This document shows, one piece after another, positions 1 to 8,791 of a stretch of DNA of 64,000 bases. The position numbers and the translations under genes were made by a program. Location: contig NZ_WNNK01000004.1 in NCBI RefSeq assembly GCF_009724245.1, positions 1 through 64,000 of the forward strand. The letters are read 5' to 3'. Origin of the DNA: Pseudomonas spelaei. Lineage in GTDB: Bacteria > Pseudomonadota > Gammaproteobacteria > Pseudomonadales > Pseudomonadaceae. Within the stretch, counting starts at the first letter, position 1. Each line of letters starts with the position of its first letter. The notes below the pieces were generated by a model. That model saw nothing but the letters and a program-made list of their open reading frames with translations. It was not told where the DNA came from and did no database searches.

Positions 1-315
1 TTCTGTTTCTGCCCGCAGCTTGTTTTTTGAAGGACCCCAATCAAATGTGGGAGCTGGCCTGCCTGCGATAGCGGTCCAACAAACAACGGATGCTTTAAGC
101 CGGAACCGCCTTGGCCTTCGGCCCACGATCCCAGACCCGACGCTGGGCAATCGCCGCAAAACTTGCACCGTCCCTTTTTATGACCTTTGATCGCGTTATC
201 GCCAAATCGCTGGTTGAATGCGAAATAAATGCTAAGAACCTCTATACGGACAGGCTAAAATGCGCGCCCGGCTAACCGCTGATCCCTTTTCAATGCGCCC
301 CACAAGGTTCGCTAC
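1..315. other. Intergenic region upstream of metN
   Basis: No convincing gene is seen here. A lone REP half-element lies at 46-73. A TAAAAT hexamer at about 256-261 could be a -10 element for metN, but I see no good -35. No methionine riboswitch structure is recognisable. Confidence 0.5.
46..73. repeat. Single REP element
   Basis: The sequence carries the core GAGCTGGCCTGCCTGCGAT shared with the paired REPs elsewhere in the window. No inverted partner follows before metN, so this is a lone REP rather than a REPIN. Confidence 0.7.
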
Positions 316-1323
316 GTGATCGAGTTTCATAACGTCCATAAAACCTACCGGGTCGCCGGTAAGGATATCCCCGCACTGCACCCCACCAGCCTGCGCGTCG
401 AAAACGGCCAGGTGTTCGGTCTGATTGGCCACTCCGGTGCGGGAAAAAGTACCCTGCTGCGCCTGATCAACCGCCTGGAGCAACCCAGCGGTGGCCAGAT
501 CAAGGTAGATGACGAAGAAGTCACCGCTCTGGATGCCAACGGCCTGCGGCGTTTCCGACAACAGGTCGGGATGATCTTCCAGCACTTCAACCTGCTGGCG
601 TCCAAGACCGTCGCCGACAACGTGGCGCTGCCACTGACCCTGGCGGGCGAGTTATCGCGCCGCGAGATTGACCAGCGTGTGGCTGAACTGCTGGAGCGGG
701 TCGGCCTGTCGGACCACGCCAAGAAGTACCCGGCGCAGTTGTCTGGCGGCCAGAAGCAGCGCGTCGGCATCGCCCGCGCCCTGGCCACCAAGCCGAAAAT
801 CCTGCTGTGCGATGAAGCCACCAGCGCCCTCGACCCGCAGACCACCGCCTCGGTCCTGCAACTGTTGGCCGAGATCAACCGCGAGCTGAAACTGACCATC
901 GTGCTGATCACCCATGAAATGGACGTGATCCGCCGGGTCTGCGACCAGGTGGCCGTGATGGACGCCGGCGTGATCGTCGAGCAAGGCTCGGTGGCCGATG
1001 TATTCCTGCACCCCAAGCACCCGACTACCAAGCGCTTCGTACAAGAAGCCGATCAGGTCGACGAAAGCGAGCAGCGCGATGACTTCGCCCACGTTCCGGG
1101 TCGCATCGTGCGCCTGACGTTCCAGGGCGAAGCGACCTACGCACCGTTGCTGGGTACCGTCGCACGTGAAACGGGCGTGGACTACAGCATCCTCGCCGGT
1201 CGTATCGACCGCATCAAAGACATCCCCTACGGGCAACTGACCCTCGCCGTCACCGGCGGCGACATGGAGGCGGCGTTCGCCCGCTTCACCGCGGCAGACG
1301 TCCACATGGAGGTGCTGCGCTAA
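316..1323 (+). CDS. metN: Methionine ABC transporter ATP-binding protein MetN
   Basis: This is the ATPase of the MetNIQ D/L-methionine importer at the cytoplasmic face of the inner membrane. The 335-residue protein has a Walker A (GHSGAGKST, near residue 38), an ABC signature (LSGGQKQR), a Walker B ([12 protein letters not shown]) and a C-terminal NIL/ACT-like domain from about residue 260, which in MetN binds methionine and inhibits transport. Translation starts at a GTG; the first residues, [11 protein letters not shown], are the usual family start. The stop codon overlaps the metI start (TAATG), so the two are translationally coupled. Confidence 0.96.
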   Translation: MIEFHNVHKTYRVAGKDIPALHPTSLRVENGQVFGLIGHSGAGKSTLLRLINRLEQPSGGQIKVDDEEVTALDANGLRRFRQQVGMIFQHFNLLASKTVADNVALPLTLAGELSRREIDQRVAELLERVGLSDHAKKYPAQLSGGQKQRVGIARALATKPKILLCDEATSALDPQTTASVLQLLAEINRELKLTIVLITHEMDVIRRVCDQVAVMDAGVIVEQGSVADVFLHPKHPTTKRFVQEADQVDESEQRDDFAHVPGRIVRLTFQGEATYAPLLGTVARETGVDYSILAGRIDRIKDIPYGQLTLAVTGGDMEAAFARFTAADVHMEVLR

Positions 1324-1997
1324 TGGAGACCCTGTTGAGTTTTTTCGCCAACATCGACTGGTATGAAATCTGGCTCGCCACCGGCGACACCATGCTCATG
1401 CTCTTCGGTTCGCTGCTGTTCACCGTGTTGCTGGGCCTGCCGCTGGGCGTGTTGCTGTTCCTGTGCAGCCCGCGGCAACTGTTCGAACAGAAAGGCCTGT
1501 ACGCCCTGCTATCGTTGATCGTGAACATCCTGCGCTCGCTGCCGTTCATCATTTTGCTGATCGTGATGATTCCGTTCACGGTACTGATCACCGGCACCTC
1601 CCTTGGCGTTGCGGGGGCAATTCCGCCGCTGGTGGTCGGCGCCACACCGTTCTTTGCACGCCTGGTGGAGACCGCCCTGCGCGAAGTGGATCGCGGCATT
1701 ATCGAGGCGACCCAGGCCATGGGCGCCAGTACTCGCCAGATCATCACCAATGCACTGCTGCCCGAGGCTCGTCCCGGCATTTTCGCAGCGATTACGGTGA
1801 CGGCAATTACACTGGTGTCCTACACGGCCATGGCCGGTGTGGTGGGTGCCGGCGGCCTCGGTGACCTGGCTATCCGCTTTGGTTATCAACGCTTCCAGAC
1901 CGATGTGATGGTGGTCACCGTGGTGTTGCTGCTGATCCTGGTGCAAATTCTGCAAACCGTTGGCGATAAGCTGGTGGTGCACTTTTCTCGAAAATAA
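1323..1997 (+). CDS. metI: Methionine ABC transporter permease MetI
   Basis: This is the membrane-spanning subunit of the methionine importer. The 224-residue protein has about five hydrophobic segments and the cytoplasmic EAA-type loop (IIEATQAMGASTRQII) that docks onto MetN. It overlaps metN by one base and is followed 51 bases later by metQ. The length is normal for the family. Confidence 0.95.
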   Translation: METLLSFFANIDWYEIWLATGDTMLMLFGSLLFTVLLGLPLGVLLFLCSPRQLFEQKGLYALLSLIVNILRSLPFIILLIVMIPFTVLITGTSLGVAGAIPPLVVGATPFFARLVETALREVDRGIIEATQAMGASTRQIITNALLPEARPGIFAAITVTAITLVSYTAMAGVVGAGGLGDLAIRFGYQRFQTDVMVVTVVLLLILVQILQTVGDKLVVHFSRK

Positions 1998-2048
1998 CGG
2001 CCGTTGCCGGCGCGAAGCCGGCCAATGCCCGAACAAGGAGCTTGCTGG

Positions 2049-2822
2049 ATGAAAAAACTACTGGTTGCTTTCGCCGCCGTTGCCGCGTTTTCCGCCCACG
2101 CCGCCGAGACCCTGACGGTCGCCGCTTCGCCGGTACCGCATGCGGAAATCCTCGAGTTCGTGAAACCGGCACTGGCCAAGGAAGGGGTTGATCTGAAGGT
2201 GAAGGTCTTCACCGACTACGTTCAGCCGAACGTACAGGTGGCCGAAAAGCGCCTGGACGCCAACTTCTTCCAGCACCAGCCGTACCTGGATGAATTCAAC
2301 AAGGCCAAAGGTACAAAGCTGGTGAGTGTTGCCGGTGTACACCTGGAGCCTCTGGGCGCCTACTCCAGCAAGTACAAGAAGCTCGCCGACCTGCCTGATG
2401 GCGCCAACGTGGTGATCCCGAACGACGCCACCAACGGCGGCCGCGCGCTGTTGCTGTTGGCCAACAACGGCCTGATCACCCTGAAGGACCCGACCAACAT
2501 CCTCTCGACGATCAAGGACATCACCGGTAACCCGAAGGGTCTGAAGTTCCGCGAACTGGAAGCCGCCACCCTGCCGCGCGTGCTGACCCAGGTTGATCTG
2601 GCGCTGATCAACACCAACTACGCGCTGGAAGCCAAACTGGACCCTTCCAAAGACGCTCTGGTCATCGAAGGCAAAGACTCGCCTTACGTGAACATCCTGG
2701 TGACCCGTGAGGACAACAAGGATTCCGACGCCGTGAAGAAGCTGGTTGCAGCCCTGCACACTCCGGAAGTGAAAGCGTTCATTCTTGAGAAGTACAAAGG
2801 CGCAATCTTGCCGGCGTTCTGA
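2049..2822 (+). CDS. metQ: Methionine-binding periplasmic protein MetQ
   Basis: This is a substrate-binding protein of the NlpA/MetQ family that delivers methionine to MetNI. I chose the ATG at 2049 because AAGGAG lies 8 bases upstream and it begins a clean signal peptide (MKKLLVAFAAVAAFSAHA); an in-frame start at 2004 would add an implausible arginine/proline extension. The 257-residue protein lacks a lipobox cysteine, so it appears to be a soluble periplasmic protein rather than a lipoprotein as in E. coli. Confidence 0.94.
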   Translation: MKKLLVAFAAVAAFSAHAAETLTVAASPVPHAEILEFVKPALAKEGVDLKVKVFTDYVQPNVQVAEKRLDANFFQHQPYLDEFNKAKGTKLVSVAGVHLEPLGAYSSKYKKLADLPDGANVVIPNDATNGGRALLLLANNGLITLKDPTNILSTIKDITGNPKGLKFRELEAATLPRVLTQVDLALINTNYALEAKLDPSKDALVIEGKDSPYVNILVTREDNKDSDAVKKLVAALHTPEVKAFILEKYKGAILPAF

Positions 2823-2840
2823 TCCAACCTGAAAAACCCC

Positions 2841-2862
2841 GATCTCCAGAAAACTGGAGATC
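2841..2862 (+). terminator. Hairpin after metQ
   Basis: A perfect 9-bp stem (GATCTCCAG / CTGGAGATC) with an AAAA loop lies 18 bases after the metQ stop. It has no T-run, so it may be a 3'-end stabilising hairpin rather than a strong intrinsic terminator. Confidence 0.5.
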
Positions 2863-2865
2863 GAC

Positions 2866-2953
2866 TGTGGGAGCTGGCTTGCCTGCGATGCAGACGCCGC
2901 GGTGCTGAAGATGCACCGCAGTGATGCCATCGCAGGCAAGCCAGCTCCCACAT
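2866..2953. repeat. REPIN (paired REP)
   Basis: Two inverted copies of the GAGCTGGCTTGCCTGCGAT REP flank a short middle segment. It sits between the 3' ends of convergent metQ and the Sco1-type gene. Confidence 0.85.
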
Positions 2954-2986
2954 TTTTTTGCGCAGCCCCATCGGGTAACGCCAGGG

Positions 2987-3622
2987 TTATTTACGCTGCA
3001 ACAACCCTGGCAACTGTGCCACCAACTTCTGGTTGTTCAACGGCGCGCGGATAAACCCACGCTGAGTACCATCCGGCCCGATCAACGCCAGGTTGCCACT
3101 GTGGTCGACGGTGTAGTTCGGCTTGCTGGTATCCGCCGGAATGAACGGAATGCTCACGGCATTGGAGACTTTCTGCACGTCATCCACCGAAGCGCCGGTC
3201 AGGCCTTCAAATTGCGGATCGAAGTAACCCAGGTACTGCTTGAGCTGCGCCGGGTTATCGCGATTGGGGTCAACGCTGACCAGGATGACTTGCAGCTTGT
3301 CCACCACCTCCTTGGGCAACTCGCTCTTGATCTGCCGCAGTTGCGCGAGGGTGGTCGGGCAGATGTCCGGGCAGAAGGTGTAGCCGAAGAACAGCATGCT
3401 CCATTTGCCCTTCAACTCATTGACCACCACCGGCTGGCCATCCTGATTGGTCATGGTCACAGGCGGCAGTTGCCGGCTTTGCGGCAGCAGGATAATCCCC
3501 GCGTCGATCAACGCCGTCGGATCGCCCTGGCCCTTGCCGGACAGCACTTTGTTGACAGTCAGGCCCATGATCAACGCGACCACGGCCACCAGAATAAAGA
3601 CAGTTTTTTGAGTTCGAGTCAT
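2987..3622 (-). CDS. SCO1/SenC copper chaperone
   Basis: This membrane-anchored, thioredoxin-fold protein delivers copper to the CuA site of cytochrome oxidase subunit II. The 211-residue protein has one N-terminal membrane segment (about residues 7-25), the copper-binding CxxxC motif (FCPDICPT) and the downstream ligand histidine (TVDHSGNL). I chose the ATG at 3622: it overlaps the cyoE stop by 4 bases (ATGA), and the open frame further upstream is antisense-like read-through of cyoE. It is the last gene of the oxidase operon. Confidence 0.92.
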   Translation of the reverse strand: MTRTQKTVFILVAVVALIMGLTVNKVLSGKGQGDPTALIDAGIILLPQSRQLPPVTMTNQDGQPVVVNELKGKWSMLFFGYTFCPDICPTTLAQLRQIKSELPKEVVDKLQVILVSVDPNRDNPAQLKQYLGYFDPQFEGLTGASVDDVQKVSNAVSIPFIPADTSKPNYTVDHSGNLALIGPDGTQRGFIRAPLNNQKLVAQLPGLLQRK

Positions 3623-4518
3623 AGGTTCAACAATAGGTAGTGGTCTACGAGCAGGGCGATAAACAGTAAAAACAGGTACCAGATAGAGTACTTGAAGGTG
3701 TTGATCGCCGCGTGCGGCCGACTGCCACGGTACAGCACCCAGGCCCATTGCAGAAAGCGCCCGCCCAGAACCAATGCACATCCCAGGTACAACAGGCCAC
3801 TCATGTGGATGACATAGGGCATCAGGCTGACCGCCAACAGGGCAAAGGTGTACAGCAAGATATGCACCTTGGTGTAGTGCTCGCCGTGAGTCACCGGCAG
3901 CATCGGGATATCGGCCTTGGCATATTCCTCTTTGCGATGAATGGCCAGGGCCCAGAAGTGTGGCGGGGTCCAGGCGAAGATGATCAGCACCAGCAGCAAG
4001 GGCTCGGCACTGACGTGACCGGTAACCGCCACCCAACCGAGCAAGGGGGGAGCGGCGCCAGCAAGGCCGCCAATGACGATATTCTGCGGTGTGGCACGCT
4101 TGAGGAAGCCGGTGTAGATCACCGCGTAGCCCAGCAGCGAGGCCAGGGTCAGCCAGGCCGCCAGCGGATTGGTAAACGCCAGCAGCAAGGCCAGCCCGGC
4201 CACGGCCAGCGTCAGGGCGAAGGTCAGGGCAGCGGCCGGCGAAACACGACCTTGCGCCAGCGGACGTTTGTGGGTGCGAGCCATCACCGCATCGATGCGC
4301 CGGTCCACCACATGATTCACCGCCGCCGCGCCACCGGCACACAGGGCAATCCCCAGGTTGCCAAAAATCAACACCGCCCAAGGCACGCCAGCGCGGGTCG
4401 CAAGGAACATGCCTACCAGCGAGGTGATGAGCATCAGCACCACCACTTTGGGCTTGGTCAGCTCCAGGTAGTCACGCCAGATCGCTTGGCTGTGAGCCGC
4501 GCCGATCAAGGTCGCCAT
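3619..4518 (-). CDS. cyoE: Protoheme IX farnesyltransferase (heme O synthase)
   Basis: This UbiA-family membrane prenyltransferase converts heme B to heme O, the first step to heme A. The 299-residue protein has the prenyl-diphosphate-binding NxxxD-x3-D motif (NHVVDRRID) followed by ARTHKRPL, and about nine transmembrane segments. It overlaps ctaA upstream by 13 bases and the Sco1-type gene downstream by 4, so it is tightly coupled to the heme A and copper steps. Often named ctaB in caa3 operons. Confidence 0.95.
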   Translation of the reverse strand: MATLIGAAHSQAIWRDYLELTKPKVVVLMLITSLVGMFLATRAGVPWAVLIFGNLGIALCAGGAAAVNHVVDRRIDAVMARTHKRPLAQGRVSPAAALTFALTLAVAGLALLLAFTNPLAAWLTLASLLGYAVIYTGFLKRATPQNIVIGGLAGAAPPLLGWVAVTGHVSAEPLLLVLIIFAWTPPHFWALAIHRKEEYAKADIPMLPVTHGEHYTKVHILLYTFALLAVSLMPYVIHMSGLLYLGCALVLGGRFLQWAWVLYRGSRPHAAINTFKYSIWYLFLLFIALLVDHYLLLNL

Positions 4519-5585
4519 GGCATCTCTCCTTTTATCGTTATGAGGCCCGACACCTGCCTGCGAGGGCTGAAGCGCCAGCCCAGCGGCAAGTGATGGCGAA
4601 CCCGGACCAGGCTGGTTCGGGCGTGGTAATTGATCAGCACCAGGGTGAGCAATAGCGCTGCGCCACCGGCGTTATGAGCGACCGCTACAGGCAGCGGAAG
4701 ATGGAAATACACGTTGCTCAGGCCCAGGCTGATTTGCGCCGCGAGGGCGATCAGCAGGAGGCCAGCCAAACGTGTCATACCGACGACCTTGAGCTGCCAG
4801 GCCAACCCCAACAGCACGACAGTCACGGCCAAAGCGCCAATCCGGTGGGTGAGATGAATCGCAGTACGCGCATCACTGTCGAGTTGGCCGCCCAAATAGT
4901 TGGGACCGATATGCTGGGTCAGGTGAAACCCATTGGCGAAATCCGCCGCCGGCCACCACTGGCCGTGACAAGTCGGCAAGTCGATACAGGCCACCGCCGC
5001 ATAGTTGGAGCTGACCCAGCCGCCCAGGGCAATCTGACCAATCACCACCACCAGCCCGGCCGTCGCCCAATACTGCAAACGCTTGGGCACGATCAGCGCC
5101 GGCAACACGCCGGATAATCGCAAGGTCAGCAGAAACAATAGGCTCAAGGTCGCAAACCCACCGAGCAAATGCCCGGTTACCACCTGAGGCCAGAGCTTGA
5201 GCGTCACCGTCCACATGCCAAACGCGGCCTGGGCAAACACCACGGCCAACAAAAACAAAGGCAACTTCAGCGGCTGGCCCGGGTGATGCCGATGGGTCCA
5301 GGCGCGCGCAGCCAACAGTACGATCAACAGGCCGAGGGTACCGGCAAAGTAGCGGTGGACCATCTCGCTCCAGCCCTTGTCAGCCTCCACCGGCGTGTCC
5401 GGGAAGTGCAGTTCGGCATGGGCCAACTGGGCTTCGCTTTGCGGCACACTGATGAAGCCATAGCAGCCCGGCCAATCCGGGCAACCGAGGCCTGCGTGAG
5501 TCAGCCGGGTATAGGCCCCAAGCAGCACCACAATCAGCGCCAGCAAGGTGGCAAACAGCGCGAGGCGAAATCCAAGTTTGGCCAT
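4506..5585 (-). CDS. ctaA: Heme A synthase (COX15/CtaA)
   Basis: This enzyme oxidises heme O to heme A in the inner membrane for cytochrome aa3-type oxidase. The 359-residue protein is in the long, eight-helix COX15 class. Conserved histidines lie in segments such as [30 protein letters not shown] and [11 protein letters not shown], matching heme-ligand positions in this family. It overlaps cyoE, which supplies its substrate, and lies 10 bases downstream of the Sco-like gene. Confidence 0.94.
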   Translation of the reverse strand: MAKLGFRLALFATLLALIVVLLGAYTRLTHAGLGCPDWPGCYGFISVPQSEAQLAHAELHFPDTPVEADKGWSEMVHRYFAGTLGLLIVLLAARAWTHRHHPGQPLKLPLFLLAVVFAQAAFGMWTVTLKLWPQVVTGHLLGGFATLSLLFLLTLRLSGVLPALIVPKRLQYWATAGLVVVIGQIALGGWVSSNYAAVACIDLPTCHGQWWPAADFANGFHLTQHIGPNYLGGQLDSDARTAIHLTHRIGALAVTVVLLGLAWQLKVVGMTRLAGLLLIALAAQISLGLSNVYFHLPLPVAVAHNAGGAALLLTLVLINYHARTSLVRVRHHLPLGWRFSPRRQVSGLITIKGEMPWRP

Positions 5586-5595
5586 GACGATGCCC

Positions 5596-6183
5596 TTATC
5601 CGATATTTGACAGTTTCAGCAGCAGGCGCAGGTCGTTCAGCAAATCCTTGCCCTTGACCTGAGCGTCATAGCGCAGCACCAGATTGCCGTGTGGGTCGAC
5701 GATCCACAGCTGTGCATCACCACTACCCTGGGCTGCGGCGTCTTTGTTGAAGGTCGACAGGTCCAGGGAGTAACGCTGCAATTGCGGGTATTCGGCCTTG
5801 AGCTTGGCGTCATAGTCGGTGCCGACCGGTTGCGCACTGGCCAAGGCATGGCTGGCGCGGGACGCATCACGGCCCAGGCCAATCTGTAGCTGGCGCGCCA
5901 GGTACACCAGTTGTCGGCAATCGGCAGCGCAGGCCGCAGGCGCAGTGACCAGCAACTGCCAGCGATCCTCTTCAGCCTGCACGCCGATATCGGCGCGGGT
6001 CTGGCCATTGCCGATCATCTCGCCGTGGTAACTGCGGCTTTCCGGCACCCAGAACTGCAGCTTGTACATGAAGGTGGCCAACACCATCGGACCGATCACC
6101 ATCAGCAGGATCAGGATCAGTTGCCAGCGCCCCTTGCGCCGGTCGGGCGCTGCAGGCGCGTCAGACATGTTGAGTGGATTCAT
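5596..6183 (-). CDS. Membrane-anchored Sco/thioredoxin-like oxidase assembly protein
   Basis: No precise family name is recognised. The 195-residue product (start MNPLNM at 6183; a start four codons earlier is possible) has one membrane segment at about residues 20-40 and an extracytoplasmic domain. Two cysteines at 85 and 89 form a CxxxC (ACAADC), and a C-terminal stretch, WIVDPHGNLVLRYD, resembles the late strand of thioredoxin/Sco folds, with a histidine. Its place between SURF1 and ctaA argues for a role in copper or redox handling during oxidase assembly; this is inference. It overlaps the SURF1 gene by 23 bases. Confidence 0.75.
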   Translation of the reverse strand: MNPLNMSDAPAAPDRRKGRWQLILILLMVIGPMVLATFMYKLQFWVPESRSYHGEMIGNGQTRADIGVQAEEDRWQLLVTAPAACAADCRQLVYLARQLQIGLGRDASRASHALASAQPVGTDYDAKLKAEYPQLQRYSLDLSTFNKDAAAQGSGDAQLWIVDPHGNLVLRYDAQVKGKDLLNDLRLLLKLSNIG

Positions 6184-6901
6184 GGCCGCTCCCATCGTGC
6201 TTCTCCTTTGCGTTGTGCCATCCGAGGTAGAGGTAAAGACCGAACAGGGCTAGCGCCATGGCGAACCACTGCACGGCATATCCGAGGTGTTTTTCCGGCC
6301 CCATGGCCACCACCGGCCAATTGGTTTCGTAGGTGCCGGGACCGGCTTCGGCTCGCAGCTCGTAGCCAAACCCGCTGCGCGCAAGCTCCGTCCACAGCGT
6401 GTCGGGGTGCAGTGCTGTCAGCAGGCGTGGCCATGGCGCGCCAGCCGGGTCGGCATGCAATTGGAACGTGGCGCCGGGCGCTACGTAGACCCAGGCGTCG
6501 ATATTGAGCAGCTGTTCCGGGGTGGTGAACACCGGCGGCGAGCGTCGGTCAGGCCAAGGCAGCCAGCCACGATTGAGCAGCAGCCATAAACCGCTGGCCT
6601 GATCATGAAAGGGTTGCAGCAACTCAACGCCAACCTTGCCGTCGCGAAAGCGGTTATCCAGCAGCACGCTATGCTCGGCATCCAACTGCCCACGCAGGTG
6701 CACTCGGCGAAAGGCGGGATCGGCCGTAGTACGCAATTGCTCGCTGCTCATGGGCTCGGCAGCGCGACGCTCGGCGTAGCTGTCCAGCAGCGCTTGTTTT
6801 TCCTGGCCACGGGACAACTGCCAAAAACCGAGAAACACCAGCAGCGGTAGCAGCACCAGAACCACCAGTGTCGGCGCAATCCCGGGACGAAAGCGTTTCA
6901 T
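6161..6901 (-). CDS. SURF1-family oxidase assembly protein
   Basis: SURF1 (Shy1) proteins help insert heme A into subunit I of aa3 oxidase. The 246-residue protein has the expected topology: one transmembrane helix near the N terminus (PTLVVLVLLPLLVFLGFWQL) and one near the C terminus (VQWFAMALALFGLYLYLGW), with a periplasmic domain between and the family LNRGWLP-type motif. It lies in the oxidase operon, divergent from the small gene at 6988. Confidence 0.9.
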   Translation of the reverse strand: MKRFRPGIAPTLVVLVLLPLLVFLGFWQLSRGQEKQALLDSYAERRAAEPMSSEQLRTTADPAFRRVHLRGQLDAEHSVLLDNRFRDGKVGVELLQPFHDQASGLWLLLNRGWLPWPDRRSPPVFTTPEQLLNIDAWVYVAPGATFQLHADPAGAPWPRLLTALHPDTLWTELARSGFGYELRAEAGPGTYETNWPVVAMGPEKHLGYAVQWFAMALALFGLYLYLGWHNAKEKHDGSGHESTQHV

Positions 6902-6987
6902 GGCGCGACCGTAGAGGTCGGTGCTGCGCTGGCTATACTGAATCTCATTGCTCGCCCCTCCAAAAAAAAGAGCCCCGGAGCCAAACC

Positions 6988-7191
6988 ATGCTCAAAGCAG
7001 CCATTGCCCTGATGCTGATCGCTACCGTTGTGAGCCTGTTCAGTGGCTTGTTTTTCCTGGTCAAGGACGAGGGCAACTCCAACCGCCTCGTCACTGCCTT
7101 GACCGTGCGCGTCGTACTGGCCGTGATCACCGTGGCGTTGATCGCCTGGGGTTTCTTTAGCGGCCAGTTGGTCTCTCATGCGCCGTGGTAA
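6988..7191 (+). CDS. Twin-transmembrane small protein (DUF2909)
   Basis: This 67-residue protein has two hydrophobic helices (about residues 3-25 and 40-60) separated by a short charged loop (KDEGNSNR). It matches my recollection of the DUF2909 family found next to cytochrome c oxidase genes in gammaproteobacteria. It is encoded on the plus strand inside an otherwise minus-strand oxidase operon, between SURF1 and subunit III. The start ATG follows GGAG at about 6977. Its function is unknown. Confidence 0.85.
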   Translation: MLKAAIALMLIATVVSLFSGLFFLVKDEGNSNRLVTALTVRVVLAVITVALIAWGFFSGQLVSHAPW

Positions 7192-7197
7192 GGCGCC

Positions 7198-8085
7198 TCA
7201 CAGTACGTAAACGAAGAAAAACAGCCCGATCCACACCACGTCCACAAAGTGCCAATACCAGCTGGCCGCCTCGAATCCGAACTGGTGCTCGGCATTGAAA
7301 TGCCCCTTCAGGATGCGCATCAGCATCACGAACAGAATGATGGTGCCGATGGTCACGTGGGCGCCGTGAAAGCCCGTGAGCATGAAGAAGGTCGCGCCGT
7401 ACACGCCCGAACCCAGGGTCAGGCCCAGCTCCTTGTAGGCGTGGATGTATTCCTCGGCCTGGAAGCCAAGGAATGCCCAGCCCAACAACACGGTGATCGC
7501 CAGCCAGATCTTCAGCGCACCGCGATGGCCTTTGCGCAAAGCATGGTGGGCGATGGTGATAGTCACGCTGGAGCTGACCAGCAAAATGGTGTTGATCAGC
7601 GGCAAGCCCCACGGGCTGATGGTGCCTTTGGGCGCCGGAAACAGTTTCGGATCAGGGTTATTGAGCAACGGCCAGGTGAATTCGAAATTCGGCCAGAGCA
7701 TGTGCGCCACGCCTTTATGACCTTCCCCTCCCAGCCACGGGCCGGACAAATGACGCACATAAAACAGCGCCCCGAAGAACGCGATAAAGAACATCACCTC
7801 GGAAAAAATGAACCAGCTCATACCCCAGCGAAAGGAGCGGTCCATCTGCGAGCTGTACAAGCCGGCGCGACTCTCTTTGATCACCGCGCCGAACCAGCCA
7901 AACATCATGTAGGCCAACAGCAAGCCGCCAACGAAAAAGATCAGCGGGCCGTGGGATTCCGGGCGCGCAGCCTTCAGATCATTGAACCAAGTGCCCAACC
8001 CGAACACCGTGATCAGCATGCCCAAGGTGGCAATTATTGGCCATTTGCTTTGCGCCGGTACGTAGTACGTATCATGAGTTGACAT
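7198..8085 (-). CDS. ctaE: Cytochrome c oxidase subunit III
   Basis: This is the integral membrane core subunit of the aa3/caa3 oxidase, with seven predicted helices. The 295-residue length is typical of the proteobacterial seven-helix form. Recognisable stretches include FRWGMSWFIFSEVMFFIAFF, GFHGAHVTIGTI and the C-terminal YWHFVDVVWIGLFF. It is downstream of ctaG in the operon, and 6 bases separate its stop from the convergent DUF2909 gene. Confidence 0.96.
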   Translation of the reverse strand: MSTHDTYYVPAQSKWPIIATLGMLITVFGLGTWFNDLKAARPESHGPLIFFVGGLLLAYMMFGWFGAVIKESRAGLYSSQMDRSFRWGMSWFIFSEVMFFIAFFGALFYVRHLSGPWLGGEGHKGVAHMLWPNFEFTWPLLNNPDPKLFPAPKGTISPWGLPLINTILLVSSSVTITIAHHALRKGHRGALKIWLAITVLLGWAFLGFQAEEYIHAYKELGLTLGSGVYGATFFMLTGFHGAHVTIGTIILFVMLMRILKGHFNAEHQFGFEAASWYWHFVDVVWIGLFFFVYVL

Positions 8086-8119
8086 GTATTCGTTCTCCTA
8101 ATCGAGCCCGCAGGCACGC

Positions 8120-8671
8120 CTAGCCGCCGGTATGGACAGCCACGGGCGGTTGGCGCGCGGTGATATCGAACAGCGTGTACGCCAGGGTCAAATGCTTCAC
8201 ATCCTTGGGCATGTCGCGGTCGACAATGAAGCGCACGGGCATCTCGATACGCTGACCTGGCTGCAGCACTTGCTGGGTGAAGCAAAAACATTCGGTCTTG
8301 TGGAAGTACATCGCCGCCTCTGCGGGCGAAATGCTCGGGATCGCCTGGGCCGTCATTGGCTTGTCGGTGGGGTTGTAGGCCACGAACAACATCTCGTTGA
8401 CCGCACCCGGGTTGACCACGATTTCGTCGGCCTTGGAGTGGAACTCCCAGACCATGTCGATGGCATTGGTGGAGAGAAACTGCACCCTGACCTGCCGTGA
8501 TGGGTCGACGATCTGCTCACCTTCGTACTGCCCGGCTGTCTTGCCGTTGATGCCGAACGCCTTGCACATCACGTCGTAGATCGGCACCAGGGCAAAGCCG
8601 AAGGCGAACATCGCCATCACCAGAATCAGCAGGCGGGTGACCAGGCGCTTGATAGGCACTGACTCAGACAT
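8120..8671 (-). CDS. ctaG: Cytochrome c oxidase assembly protein CtaG/Cox11
   Basis: Cox11 is a membrane-anchored copper chaperone for the CuB site in subunit I. The 183-residue protein has one N-terminal membrane helix and the copper-binding CFCF signature (TECFCFTQQ). I chose the ATG at 8671 because a near-perfect Shine-Dalgarno, AAGGAGGTGACC, lies immediately upstream; longer frames run into the REPIN. It sits between subunits I and III, as usual. Confidence 0.95.
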   Translation of the reverse strand: MSESVPIKRLVTRLLILVMAMFAFGFALVPIYDVMCKAFGINGKTAGQYEGEQIVDPSRQVRVQFLSTNAIDMVWEFHSKADEIVVNPGAVNEMLFVAYNPTDKPMTAQAIPSISPAEAAMYFHKTECFCFTQQVLQPGQRIEMPVRFIVDRDMPKDVKHLTLAYTLFDITARQPPVAVHTGG

Positions 8672-8694
8672 GGTCACCTCCTTGCCCTTGCTTG

Positions 8695-8782
8695 TGTGGG
8701 AGCTGGCTTGCCTGCGATTCAGGCACTGCGGTGTGCCATGTGCATCGGGGTGATGCTGTCGCAGGCAAGCCAGCTCCCACAT
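8695..8782. repeat. REPIN between ctaD and ctaG
   Basis: Inverted REP cores of the GAGCTGGCTTGCCTGCGAT type lie inside the oxidase operon, between ctaD (10 bases away) and the ctaG ribosome-binding site. The transcript could fold here, so it may affect the relative yield of subunit I and downstream mRNA. Confidence 0.85.
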
Positions 8783-8791
8783 AAAGCCTGT

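Noticed and set aside
2987..4381. Possible 464-residue fusion of the Sco1 gene with an N-terminal extension
   Set aside because: The extra 250 residues are cyoE read in another frame, and the real Sco1 start overlaps the cyoE stop by 4 bases.
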